Notes: generated from the sequence alone by a model not told the origin. Numbered from the stretch's first letter, positions 23,016-34,200 are shown. The stretch is 64,000 nucleotides of DNA from Trogon surrucura (GCA_020746105.1 CM036658.1:35333004-35397003); one strand, 5' to 3'. A program made the numbers and translations.

Positions 23016-23062
23016 ATTGGCCCGACCGCGGCCCGCTCGCCCCGCCCCCGGACGTCCATTGG
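23016..23062 (-). promoter_or_regulatory. CCAAT / GC-box / CCAAT cluster
   Basis: On the minus strand two CCAAT boxes (23016-23020 and 23058-23062, the second preceded by a GACGT half-site on the plus strand) flank a GC box (23039-23050). They lie ~270-320 bp upstream of the TATA box at 22737-22744. The orientation agrees with leftward transcription. Confidence 0.55.
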
Positions 23063-23463
23063 CCGCGCTCGCCGCCACTCCGGCAAGGCCCCATGGCGCC
23101 TCGTTCCAGGCTGCGTTGCGGCGTGCGGGCCCGCCTCCGCCTGGGCCGGTGGGCGCGGCGGGGGCAGCTGCTCGCGGGACGCGCGGGTCTCCTCGGCCTC
23201 GCGCCTCCTTTCCCACGCCGCGCGGCGGGGCGCGGCGGGGCGAGCGAGGGCAGCGCTCCTACCGCGCGGTTGGCCGCGCGAGGCAGCGACGGCTCGTGCC
23301 GCCCCGGGCAGCCACGTGGGAGCGGGGCGGGCGACGGGGCCTGGCCAGGGGAGAGCGGCGGCCGGCGGAGCGGTGCCCCCGGCGAGCGGTGCCCGTCCGA
23401 ATTCGGGTGGTTTTCTGTTTCCCCGCCCCACGCGGGGTTCTGGCCGTACGCACCTTGGCACCG

Positions 23464-23486
23464 TGAGGGAAGGGGAAGGGGAAGGG
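23464..23486 (+). repeat. (GGGGAA)n, left flank of provirus
   Basis: About four AGGGGA-type units directly abut the LTR edge. They are the left part of the purine tract that continues at 28705. Confidence 0.85.
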
Positions 23487-24083
23487 TGTCATGTCCCGAC
23501 CCTTCAGGACGTTGACCCAGGTTCTCTGATTCCCAGACCAGGATTAAGGTGACTTACACCAAGGATCCGAAACAGCAATTCTATGTATCAGTCACCTGAC
23601 AACGAGGTATTTCAATTGCCTGCTCGGCACAATCAACACACTGCATAACAACTAGTTATTAATAAGCAGAAGAAACCGGCCTTGCCATGGATAGTTCCCT
23701 GTTAAAGCTAGAGAGAGAAGGAAAGCGATAAAGAAAGAAAGATCACCACCGCTGGATCCAGCGACGATCACAGCAATCCTCTAGTGGCGGGCGAAGAGCG
23801 CCCAACTGCCCGGGGTGATGGCCTTTTATACAGTCAAGTTCCTGCCACAGACCGGGAACTGTTTTGGTGGATGGTGGGGGTTCTGAGGGGGGATGTGTTA
23901 CCCCTCCCTCTCCCGGCTTCTTGCAGCCAGAGCTCCAAGCCCTGTCCACCCCCACAGCTCCAGCGGTGCAGAGCTGGGGCAGGGGCTCAGCAAAACGCTG
24001 AGTCACACCCACACAAACAAAGACAGACGCCAGGCAGGCGGCTCTGGCTTGTTTACTGCTTGAGACATCTATCTAGTCCCTCA
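23487..24083 (-). repeat. 3' LTR of the provirus
   Basis: Partner of 28103-28702. Its minus-strand TATA box is at 23821-23831. Transcription from it would run leftward, directly toward the CCAAT/TATA cluster and exon at 22206-22708. No canonical AATAAA was seen in it. Confidence 0.88.
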
Positions 24084-24109
24084 TAGCACCCCGTGGCTCA
24101 AACAGTCTA

Positions 24110-24560
24110 TCAGGTATCTTCCTCTTCAACGTCTTCTGGGCTGGTGATTTCACAGGAAAGGGGAGAGAAAAGAAGCAGCAGAATCACAGGAACTATGGCA
24201 ATTCCAGCAACTGAAATACAAAACCTGTTAACACCATCATTCTCATTTGTATGTGCCACTCGCTTCACACCCCGACAGTCCTTAGAAGCTCTCTAGAAGA
24301 TAGTGAATAGTCCATTCAGTGGTAACTCCTTTGTCCTGTCTGCAGCTTCCTTCATCTTCATGTGTGCTTTCTCCATAAAGTCGGTGACATTATGCGAAAT
24401 GATGCAGCATCCTCCCTCCATTAGGTAGTCCTTATCCCTTTAACATGACACATCCAATGCCAATCTGTCTTGCACAGTCATCTTGAAGACTTGCTGAACC
24501 TGCAGATTTAATTCTCCAAAAGTATATGGTACAGTATAAACAAATCTTCAGGACAAGGAG
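24110..24560 (-). pseudogene. env transmembrane-subunit remnant
   Basis: Minus-strand reading shows an env TM-like segment (LQDRLALDV, then a CC pair and NVTDFMEK) interrupted by a stop. After a stop and a frame change come a hydrophobic anchor (IAIVPVILLLLF) and a short acidic tail just before the 3' LTR. Sequence between ~24560 and 25070 gives no clear frame and may hold further decayed env. Confidence 0.6.
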
Positions 24561-25069
24561 ATGTCATTTCAAATAGAGCTGCCTACCTAGGCATGCTCCA
24601 GGCCCCACTTCAGTTTTGATACTCGCACAGAGCTTATGTTCTGTTCCAAGAGCAATCAGTGGTACATGTATTGCAATTTACTTTCCCACAATTTGGAGAG
24701 TCTAACCTTAGACGATCCAATACCTTCTCCTGAAGATCTGGGACACAAACTCCATAGTTATAGACCCTTTAAAGTTCCCTGTCATAACATACAACACAGT
24801 CACATAAAATCACACAGGTAATATTAATAATCATTAGCGGTACATATTTCCAAAACATACTATTATGATCTATACAAACAATACAATGATCAAACAAAGG
24901 GCACAGCAAATAGACAGCAATGATGAAAATGTTTTGCCCTTAAATCCCTGAAAGATACAAAGAGGACATCAACTTTGTCTGAACCATCAGTTAAAGCACA
25001 GTACTATCCAATCAGGTCAATGATTTTATGTTCTTTAAGATTTGCATCTGTGGTGATCCAAACACGGAT

Positions 25070-26225
25070 ATCAAGTATGAAGGCCATGGTGGGGGTAGGA
25101 GTTGAGAATGCCATAAGGGCTTAGCTTTCGCTCCCTCTTCCATTTGTGCTCTGTGCATGTACCATTTATTTCCTCACTGTTTCTCGCTGTGCAACCCCTG
25201 CAGGGGGTGTGGTTCCAGCTAACAGTGACTTCAAGACCTTGAAGGGTCCTCTTAGAATAAGAGGTTGTTGCTGTATGATTCTTCCAACTTCTTGCAGAGC
25301 CAGACTTACTACAAAGAGGCCTTTTTTCCCACACTAAATACTGCGTTTCTGCATCTTTTAAGCTACATGAATAAAGCCCAACAGGTACAGACATTCCATG
25401 AATTGCAAAACCCCACTCTATGTTGTCTGTAGGGTGTATGGGTATCAGGGCTTGGTATACCCCAAACTGAAAAAAATGCCAGCTTTAAAGCCTCCTCATG
25501 CACAGGAGTCCAGTCCCAAATCACCTTTTGCATGTCAAATCATATAAAGGGTGAGCTATAATAGAGAACACTGGAATATGTTTCCTCCAAAATACCAGCA
25601 GGCCAGTTGCAACTCCTTTTTGCTTCCAGGTATTTTCACTTGTTCAAGGGTAGTTAAGGTTTCAGGAGGAATACATACAGCTCCTCCCCTCCACCAAAGA
25701 CCCAGGAACTTCACTTCATAAGCAGGAAGCTGTATTTTTTCTTCTGGAATTTGAAGTCCTAAGTTTTCCAAACGGGTAATTAATTCAGTTTGAGTTTGCC
25801 TCACTGCAGTGACCTCAGGGCCACCAATCAATAGATCATCAATATATTGATACACTTTAACTTCCTGTGGGGGAGCGATTTGGACGATCCCCTGTGCTAA
25901 GGCGCAATGTGCAACAGCCGGGGAGTGAGGATATCCCTGCAAGGCAGACTGCACCTCCTCCCCTGTAAAAGCAAAACCATCCCCTCCTGTTCCCTGCAAG
26001 GGAACCATAAAGAACCTATCTTTCACATAAATAGTCGCTAAAATCCGATGTGCTTGTTCCTGTATGGGCGAAATCAGCTCAGTCATTAGGCACTGCAGCT
26101 GTTAATGGACCTGTATTTGCATTCAAATACCGGTAATCAATAGTTAATCGCCACGTTCCATTCGGCTTCCAGATTGCAACAATTTCGGAGGGAGATAGCT
26201 CTGGCACAGGTTGGAGCAGATTCAC
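25070..26225 (-). pseudogene. Broken pol: RT and RNase H remnants
   Basis: The RT N-terminal motif (KPNGTWRLTIDYR) lies at ~26097-26222, one frame away from the 177-codon ORF at 25556-26086, which holds the catalytic YIDD and KFLGLWW motifs. A small internal deletion precedes QGYPHSP. From ~25070 to 25556 short connection and RNase H-like segments (for example LFVVSLALQEV and ILRGPFKVLKSL) appear in different frames. Integrase was not found. It cannot encode an active enzyme. Confidence 0.75.
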
Positions 26226-27670
26226 AGAGGCAGCCAGGAGACTGAACCACCCCTGCTTTCCTTTTCGATCTGTGGCCGTTTCAGCCCCCGGTAGCCAGCA
26301 CTTGGCTCGAGCGGTTGCCTGAGGCTGAGGATTGCCTCGATCGGCACAACACCTTTGCGATCGGCACCATCGGTTCGGACTGCCGGTATTTGCGCTCCCG
26401 TATCTGTTTTAAAGGCACCAAGGGGAAAAGTGGTCAGCAAGTCCCCTTGGCTGTTTTCCGTGAGCCTCCTTAAATAAACACAACCGCTGTCCCCAGACAC
26501 ACTGTTTGGGGAGAGCGCGTCTTGTTCGTCCGTTAGTTCTTTTTCTGTGGGCGCGGGGGTGTTTGCCTGCAAGTCTGGTTTAGGTTTTACCCCCTTATCT
26601 TGAACAGATAGTTCTGCCTTTGGGGGTACCTTCTGCTTGCTCCTCCATGCACAAACAAGCTTCTCTAGTACGGCGGTGGGCATCCCATCCATTACATCTC
26701 GAGGAATCCCCCTTCTGACTCCTTCCCCCCACAGCAAATTTCTTTTCATTCCCCGATTTCTCGGGGAAGGTGGCCGTTCCTTTTGTTCCATTCTCCACAC
26801 CATACTCCTTTGCTTACTAACTCCTCCCGTTATTCCCATCCTTCTCCCATAATTAATTAACTCTTGAGCGATTTCTCCCCAGGTTAGGGCTTTGCCCTCC
26901 CCCCGCCTAGCAGGATTCCCTGACTGTGGACTCAGGGCAACTCTTAATCGGTCTTGCAATAGAGTTGCATATAATTTTAGGAAATTGGGCAAGCCCCTCA
27001 CGAGCGGGGTCATTCGGGCAGGATCTGCAATCAGTAACATCGGGGATGGCCGTTTCAGGATTAGTCGCCCATCATGCATGAGCTGGAGACAAGCAGCCCT
27101 TTGGACGCTTTCTGTTAAAAGGTTCATGTTAGGGGTCTCAATACTAACCGGAACTCCCCGGTCCAGGGGGTCTAAACCTCCTGCCCAATAAGCTGCCCTT
27201 TGGGTTAGTGACCACGGTTCCCTACAGTCGTCCACCGTGAGAAAAACTCCCGGTCCCCAGTATCCCTGGGCTTCATCCTCTGACAACGTAATTCGGTCAC
27301 CCCCCGTTAACCACACCCTCCACACGTATTCAGTTTCGGTTTCTCTCGCTAAGCGGCTAAACTTTTCTTGAAACTTAGATAAGTCTGAGGCTGAGTAAGG
27401 TATTGCTTTTACCACAGCCTCTTTGTTTGCTTCCCTGGCACCTCTTATCTCTGTTCTTATCAAAGGACGCAATATTGCTTTCCTGCAATCTTCCAGGTCC
27501 GTTAAGGGATAAAGTGTTTTGGATTTTCGGAACTCCCGCCCTCCTTTCTTCGCTAAGGGCGAAAAACTGACCTCACTCTCGGAATCGGAGCTACCGGTTC
27601 CGCTCTGAGTTTTAAGCACCTCGCACATCATCTTGTCTTTCTCCTGTAATTTAAATAGGTCATCCTGCAC
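26222..27670 (-). pseudogene. gag-like ORF running into a protease motif
   Basis: A 482-codon open frame. Residues ~1-400 are gag-like: charged N-terminus, tryptophan-rich middle, helical region (LPNFLKLYATLLQDRLRVAL), and a basic proline-containing C-terminal part. No CCHC zinc knuckle is visible. Near residue 423 (26390-26404) the aspartic-protease signature DTGA appears, but the flap and rest of a protease do not follow, so the protease is truncated or deleted. The ORF is surprisingly long for such a decayed element. Confidence 0.65.
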
Positions 27671-27924
27671 TCCTTACCTAAAAAAATCTCTGCTTTTTCT
27701 CTTGCAGCCCGTTCTTTCATTGGCTGTTTTTTTAATTCCTCTTGAAGAGACCTTACTGTTCTCTTCTGTTGCATTGCCATCAGCGTGGCTCCTAGTATTC
27801 CACATACCAGAATCCACATCATTCCCAGTTGGGACAAGTACTCCCTATATTCATTCGGTGTCCAAACAATAGCAGAGCAGTCAAGCACGGGCACTTCTCG
27901 GGCCATCGTGGCTGTATCTCTCAA
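27628..27924 (-). CDS. Leader ORF of the provirus with hydrophobic segment
   Basis: A 98-codon ORF between the PBS and the gag-like ORF, ending 43 nt inside it in a different frame. It has a hydrophobic stretch (about residues 33-50, MMWILVCGILGATLMAM) followed by a charged coiled-coil-like region rich in E, K, Q and R. It may be the N-terminus of gag separated by a frameshift, or a distinct leader. Defective context; no function claimed. Confidence 0.5.
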   Translation of the reverse strand: MRDTATMAREVPVLDCSAIVWTPNEYREYLSQLGMMWILVCGILGATLMAMQQKRTVRSLQEELKKQPMKERAAREKAEIFLGKECRMTYLNYRRKTR

Positions 27925-28076
27925 TTCACAAATAATCGGTCGCCTACCGATAGTCAGGGAGTTGTGATCTACTTGGGCCCGTCCAGGCTTAAAGCTGAAA
28001 GGCCGCTTCCCATTTCTTCCCGTCCGAATTTGTCGGATGGAGAAACAGTGTACCTGCTGGATCCTCCTGGCTCAAG

Positions 28077-28096
28077 GAATCCTGCCGACTACGCCA
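28077..28096 (-). other. Primer-binding site for tRNA-Ser
   Basis: Six bases inside the 5' LTR edge, 20 plus-strand bases (GAATCCTGCC then GACTACGCCA) equal the 3' end of vertebrate tRNA-Ser (AGA-type acceptor) including CCA. On the minus strand this is the expected PBS beginning TGGCGTAGTC. The tRNA sequence is from general knowledge, not a search. Confidence 0.8.
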
Positions 28097-28102
28097 ATTA
28101 AA

Positions 28103-28702
28103 TGTCACGTCCCGACCTTTCAGGACATTGACCCAGGTTCTCTGATTCCCAGACCAGGATTAAGGTGACTTACACCAAGGATCCGAAACAGCAATTTTAT
28201 GTATCAGTCACCTGACAACGAGGTATTTCAATTGCCTGCTCGGCACAATCAACACACTGCATAACAACTAGTTATTAATAAGCAGAAGAAACCGGCCTTG
28301 CCATAGATAGTTCCCTGTTAAAACTAGAAAGAGAGAGAAGGAAAGCGATAGAGAAAGAAAGATCACCCCTGGATCCAGTGACGATCACAGCAATCCTCTA
28401 GTGGCGGGCAAAGAGCGCCCAACTGCCCGGGGTGATGGCCTTTTATACAGTCAAGTTCCTGCCACAGACCGGGAACTGTTTTGGTGAATGGTGGGGCCTT
28501 CTGAGGGGGGATGTGTTACCCCTCCCTCTCCCGGCTTCTTGCAGCCAGAGCTCCAAGCCCTGTCCACCCCCACAGCTCCAGCAGTGCAGAGCTGGGGCAG
28601 GGGGCTCAGCAAAATGCTGAGTCACCCCCACACAAATGCAAATAGGTGCCAGGCAGGCGGCTCTGGCTTGTTTACTGTTTGAGACATCTATCTAGTCCCT
28701 CA
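28103..28702 (-). repeat. 5' LTR of the provirus
   Basis: Ends are TG...CA on the plus strand, or two bases further out if the flanking TA belongs to it. A minus-strand TATA box (TGTATAAAAGG) lies near 28440-28450. It differs from the 3' LTR by about 23 substitutions over ~590 aligned bases plus a few short indels, many at CpG sites, i.e. roughly 4%. The outer edge abuts AAGGGG repeats. Confidence 0.88.
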
Positions 28703-28960
28703 TAAAGGGGAAGGGGAAGGGGAAGGGGAAGAAGGGGAAGGGGAAGGGGAAGGGGGAAGGGGAAGGGGAAGGGGAAGGGGAGGGGGAGGGGAGGGGAGGG
28801 AAAAGGAAAAAAGGAGGGTGGAAACAAAGGAGGGAAAGAAGAATGGAAAGGAAGGAAGGAGGGAGAGGGGAAGGAGCAAGGGAAGGAGGAAGGAATAGAA
28901 GGAGGGAGGGAAGGAAAAAGGGAAGGAGAAAGGAAGGAGAAAAAGCAGTGGATCCCTATG
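28703..28960 (+). repeat. (GGGGAA)n polypurine tract, right flank
   Basis: Roughly 100 bp of near-perfect GGGGAA repeat degrades into a GGAAGGA-type purine tract to ~28960. It continues the short repeat at 23464-23486, showing that the provirus entered this tract. The opposite-strand open frame is only repeat. Confidence 0.9.
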
Positions 28961-30740
28961 TCTTGCACAGATCAGTGCAGAGAAGAAGCTTGTATTTGAG
29001 AAAAAAAATCCTATATGGTATTCAGAAACGTGCTTTTTATTCCTTATACTACTTGACCTTCATTGCACTTGATTGTAATTTCTTTCCAGAATCTGAAGTG
29101 CTTCCTAGACTCAGCTTTCCTCTTCTGTCTCTTCTGACACAGAACACACAATTGTATGTAATATATTTTCAGTAGCAATGCACTTACACCCTGCAGGAAG
29201 GAAATGCTTATTTAGGATACTCTGATATTTGCATGTAGCAAGGCACAAAAATAAAGAGCCATGCGATTTAAAGTAGAGACATAGTGGTTCCTGAGAGTGT
29301 CCTTGAATGTTTACAAATGATTCATACAATGAAAGAGAAAAAATGTTGTTTGTGTATCGTTTGTGTCTTATAATCTCCATATTCTATCACTGTGACAATA
29401 ACAGAGTGTTATACAGGGCCTGATTTTACATTTTATGTAATTGGTTATATGCCAAATGTGTCTGATGTTTTTCTAAGAACACACAGTCTTTAACTAATTA
29501 TTAACAATTTGTCACCAACATTTTGAATCAGCAGCACTCCAAAAAAGGGAATAACTCTCTGGTAGAACAAGTTCCAAGCTAGCAGCTCCAATGACTGAAT
29601 AAAAAGCTGAGTGGCTACTCCCTCAAAGCTGCTTATAACAAAAGTCCTGTGTGAAGTGATGTCTATTCACACAGAGCTTGTAGAACTGAATTTGTAAACT
29701 GCACTCTCAGCAGTGTCTGTTAGCATTGAAGAAGGTCCTCCGAGTTTACACTGTTGTTCGGCTTACATCTGATACTCACTCTTATCTAATTATGGCAACT
29801 TTTACCCTTTGATACAGCAAAAATGCTTTTGAAAGTCTCCTGATGTTACTACAAGTAACAACGAACTTACTTGTGTGCTTTATGCTGCATGTGTGGACAT
29901 CAACAAGTTTTGTATGCACCTTAAAAAAAAAAAAAGGAGTGATGATTTGCTCTAGGCTGGGTTTTGAAGCATAGGTTAGAGCAGATGCCGAGCAGAAAAT
30001 ATCTGTAAAAACTGGTATTACTAGATTTAGCTGTGAAAAAAAAAATAAATAAAACAAAACCAAAAAGACCCACCTCTTTGAAATTCCCAAGCAGTTCAAT
30101 GCATTATCCCCCTCCCCCCCCAAAAAAAAAAAAAAACAAAAAACCAAACCTGTTCTTAGAACTGAAGACATTTAGCTTAAAGGAAAATCCAAAATGTGTG
30201 ACAGTAGAAACCAGGAGTGTGTCTTTCTGAATTTTCAGGAAATTAAAGGACTCTGCTCTCAGCAGCTTCTCTGGCAAGTCTGAGACTCAAGATTCCTGTT
30301 TCTGCTCTCCTGCTCCCTGCAAAAAGGAACAATCCTCCAACTGTAATTAGCGACCAGCTTTTAGTGACAAAACCCAAACTTTATGCATTTTCTTCTGAGG
30401 CTTAATATTTCTACAAATAATGCACTCATGACTGTCACTTTCATTGATACACTGTGCTAAAGTGAAATTAGGCAGAAAAGAGCTGTTGAAGTGAACTGTC
30501 TTGTTATCGTCCCTTCTTATCTCTGATGCGTTTTCAGAGGCCTCCGATGTCAGCAGTGGCAGAAGGGAAGCTAAGTTCCTCCCCTCTCCCAGGAAAAAAA
30601 TGCTTTTTCCTGCGAAGTTCCCGCTGACTTAGGTGAATGTCTGGAAAGAAGTCTTTAGGATTAGCGGTAGCCGGCTGTCTGGACATAGCCTTAAGCTAAA
30701 ACGTGTATGGCTTATTAAATAGTCGTTGGACGTGGGAAAA
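28961..30740. other. Non-coding gap between provirus and CpG island
   Basis: AT-rich, with A runs at ~29924-29936, ~30034-30045 and ~30121-30136. No gene or repeat family was recognised. The last 200 bp become GC-richer toward the CpG island. Confidence 0.5.
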
Positions 30741-31250
30741 CTGTAGGAGGAGGGAAGGGGACCGCTTGTTCAGGCGTGCTGAACTCTCCGACCGAGACCG
30801 GGAGGTCAGGGAGCGGCAGTGAAAAGCGTGAAAAAGCGGCAATTGCAACACGGCGACGGAAAAGTGAGGAGAAAAAAAAAAAAAAAAAAAAAGAAAAACT
30901 CAGGCGAGCCGATCCGCCGAGGCTCCTGGCGGGGGGGAAGTGCCGACAGCGAACCGAGGGAGCCCGCGCCTCCGCCGCTCAGCACCGCGGACAGCGGCGC
31001 ACTCCGACGGTGCGGCCCGGCCCGGCCCGGCCCGTTCGTCCCGCGGGTACCGGCGGTGGCCGCTGCGCAGACGGGGCCCGGGCTTTGGGGCCGGGACCGG
31101 CGTCCGACTGACTTGCTGCCGGCACCGCAGTGACAGAGGAGGTCGCGCCAAATGGGAATTTCTCCCTCTGCTTTCTTCACTCCCCACCTCAAGGGAAAAA
31201 AAACCCCAAGCGGTAAAGGTATGTGATGTCGCTGTGGGCTTGGCTCTCTC
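30740..31250 (+). promoter_or_regulatory. CpG island with a rightward donor
   Basis: CpG-dense ~500 bp with a 22-base A run (~30871-30892). A plus-strand donor GTAAAG|GTATGT lies at 31218/31219, suggesting a first exon of a rightward, probably non-coding, transcript. Open frames here are GC-driven. It lies ~8 kb from the leftward promoter, of which 5.2 kb is the provirus. Confidence 0.5.
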
Positions 31251-34200
31251 GAAGGCATGTCGGGCAAATGGTTCCTGCCTGGTGGTGTTCATGGGCGAAA
31301 CTGTAGGGTCACACGGTGCCAGCGTGTCTGTGTGTGTGTGTCTGTATGTGTGTGTGTGGTTACTGCACACCGGAGGACTCCATAGGACCTTTTTACAGTG
31401 TGAGCTTATGTGGTTCCTGTTACTTTGACAAATAAATGGTAATAGGCATGAAAGCTTCAGATCAAGACTTCAGGCAGACACTTCCTGGTAAAAAACGTAC
31501 CTGCAGGGACTCTGCCCTTCAGTATAGGTGTGTGACTGATTTGCCTCCTCCTCCAAGCCTCCCTGTGGACATAAGATATGGATACTGTATAAAGCTACAA
31601 GAGTATGAACACTGCAACTGAGGCTACTATATTCTTCTCTATTCAATTCAGACATAGCAGTGTCTAAATATTAATTAAAACTATTTTTCCGAAAGAGGTT
31701 GGCACTTGGATGGGGAGAGGAAAGGAAGGGAGGGTGTCACCTTTTTCAGTTGAGACTGAAAAGGTGTCTTAAAACTCAGTTCCACACAGGGTAACCACAA
31801 CTGCTCAGATTTTCCACAGACAACTGCAGAACGTTGCTCCAGATAAATATAACACCTGAGAGAAGGTGTCTGTTTATTCAAATTATTGTATCTTTGCTTG
31901 TTTCCTATTGTGATCAAGTTTCTGCCGCACCACAGCTTAGGTAGCTTCTTTTATTGATGATTAGTGTTTCCAGTGGTGTGTAATGCACATTTAATTGTAA
32001 AATAATAGGGCTGTGTCACCTGCCAATCAATTGCTGCCATCAATCTCTTTTGTGCTTGGATCAAACACTTACACAACAGAGAAAGTGACAGCATCAGGGC
32101 ACAGTGGCAAAGCAGTAGTTTGCACCGAAAGAAGACCGAGGCCCAGAGAGACACGCTACAGAAACAGCTGTCTTATCAGCACATTGCAGAGATGGAGATG
32201 GCTCAAGAGGTCCTCAACAGATAATGACTTGAATAGGTTTGCAATGTGCCAAACTTCACGCTTGATAAGACCAGCCCAGTGTAGAGAACAGCAGAGATCC
32301 AGCTCTATTCTATCTGTGCTGTAAATTAAGAAATTGAAATTCAGGTGGCACAGCCAGTATGTTGCTGATAATCCAGTGAAGTAAACTGTCATTAGGATGT
32401 TTTCAGCAGAGAGAAATATGTTTCTTTTTACTTGATGCTGCATTAATAAAAACACCTTAACACCCCCACCCCAAATCGCTGTCCCAGTAGTACCTAAAGA
32501 AAGGTCAGGGTTCCTCATCTATTTCACTGCTGTGACGTGTCTCTGAGTCTCAGCACAAACCGCCCATTTGTCTGTCAAGTTCTTTACAAAGGACAAAGCA
32601 CTTGCACTTTGAAACTGCAGCAGCTTACTTTCAATTCCCCATTTCCTCTACAGGAGAAGGAACTGCACTGTGATTTTTAATAAACAGCAGTCAAGCTCAC
32701 ATTAAAGCAGACAAGCTCAGTTCTGTAGCAGACAATAGAAGCATGTATTTGTGGGCATAGATAAATAAAAATTAATTGCTGATGTGAAAAGGATCTACAA
32801 TGACCTTTGAAATTATTCACTTGACAAAACATAAGCTGCAGTAAACACTAAAGCATTTTACAGGAGTCGAAAATTCTGTTTGAAACTGTGTTTTTTGATT
32901 GACTAATGGCATCAGATTAGAATACTGTAGCTTCACCCTTTTTCCAGTAGAAATACTTAGTCTAGACTGAGTTCAGGTTACCTTTGATTTTTTTTTCATT
33001 TTGGGGGGAAGAAAGCTTTGTGGGAAATGCAATCAAAAAGAGTGTAGATAGAGCATATAACCTGAGGTCACAGAGCCTAATTTTGTAAAGAAGGGTTGGC
33101 TACATTCACTTAGCTCCTGATTGATCCCTGAAGAGCCAGAGTAACTGGATGGGCTCAAACCAGGACAAAGCCACAATGTTATTCAATTTTGGCCATTAAG
33201 GCTAACTTTCCATCTTCTTCGGATAATAATTTAAGACAAGGTTAACTTTATTTCTTAACAAAAGACAAGTTGCTAGGTACTTATACCAAGAGGAACTTGA
33301 AACCTGAACAGGAACATTAAGACTTACCATTCAGACTTGTTAAATGGAGGGCAAAAAGGTGAGACCAGTTTTACCCTCCTGATAGTCTAACCACATCTAT
33401 TTGGCCTTAGCCTGTCATTTAAACATATCTGACAGCAGGAGCTAGCAAGGAAGAAGAGGAAGAAGAGTAATAAGAACTCAGAAGATGACTCATTACTTTC
33501 ATTTGTTAAGACAGTAAGCTTTCGCAGAGTCAAGAGGAAAGGCAGAATCATGTGGGGTGGGAGAGGAAGCATCTTTGGCACGTGCACTTTGGTGGGAATG
33601 CGTCTTCACTTGTTCCTGAAATTTGGGGACCTTTCTAATGGTATAGCAGAGCTTAAAACCACAAGGTTACTGGGAGAACAGAAGGCAGATGTGGATAAAG
33701 TCAAACTTGTTCAGTGACTTAGATGGACTGTGAGGTTTTAGCACACACAAATTAGTGCCAAGTGGGTATTAAAAAAAAAAACCAAAACAGAAAAACACTT
33801 GTTTTTTAAGATGCATTTCGGTAGTTCACAAGAAGGTATGTAGTTTAATGAAAGTCACATAGCAGAGAAATCAACTATAACAATTTGCCCTTGCCCCTCC
33901 TCATTCGTGGCGAATATGTAACCAGAGCTTGAAGTGATTGATTCCCTTGTCAGTGAAGCACTGTGTAGATGTGAGGAGAAATAACCTTGTGTAAAAGAGA
34001 GAATCAAAAGCAAAAATTAATCAATTATTTTAAATGCTGTTTGTTATCTAAAAATAACAAGTCCTTTTAAATTCTCAAGTGAATCATCCCAAATACTGTC
34101 AATTCTGTTAAATCAGACTTCCACCATAACAACAGGTTTCTCCGGGAAAGAGATGTGTGGTTATAAACCTTCTGTAATTAGTATATCCTCTCATGGTATT

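Larger units (their letters stand above)
18600..23480. promoter_or_regulatory. Large CpG island with several candidate leftward starts
   Basis: About 4.9 kb of very GC-rich, CpG-dense DNA stands out from AT-rich flanks. Many long overlapping frames here reflect lack of stop codons at high GC, not coding. Embedded are two leftward splice donors (22206/22205 and 18995/18994), a third possible donor at ~20128, a CR1 tail fragment (20715-20796), A-rich runs (19590-19605, 22337-22352, 22409-22421) and an (AG)n run near 22447-22465. It probably holds the promoter(s) of the leftward gene. Confidence 0.75.
23487..28702 (-). mobile_element. Degenerate endogenous retrovirus, two LTRs
   Basis: A ~5.2-kb provirus in minus orientation. 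The 5' LTR is 28103-28702 and the 3' LTR 23487-24083. The primer-binding site is 28077-28096. Then, leftward, come a leader ORF, a gag-like ORF, a DTGA protease motif, RT and RNase H pieces in several frames, a large deletion where integrase should be, and an env transmembrane remnant. Multiple stops and frameshifts make it defective. RT motifs (YIDD, then KFLGLWW) look closest to ERVL-like elements, but this is a by-eye placement. Flanks are GGGGAA repeat, with a possible 5-bp AAGGG target duplication blurred by the repeat. Confidence 0.9.

Noticed and set aside
19729-23515. Many long overlapping ORFs on both strands
   Set aside because: They arise from stop-codon scarcity in a CpG island. 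Composition is arginine, proline, alanine and glycine rich with no domain.
28672-28968. 98-codon minus-strand ORF
   Set aside because: Translation of the GGGGAA polypurine tract.
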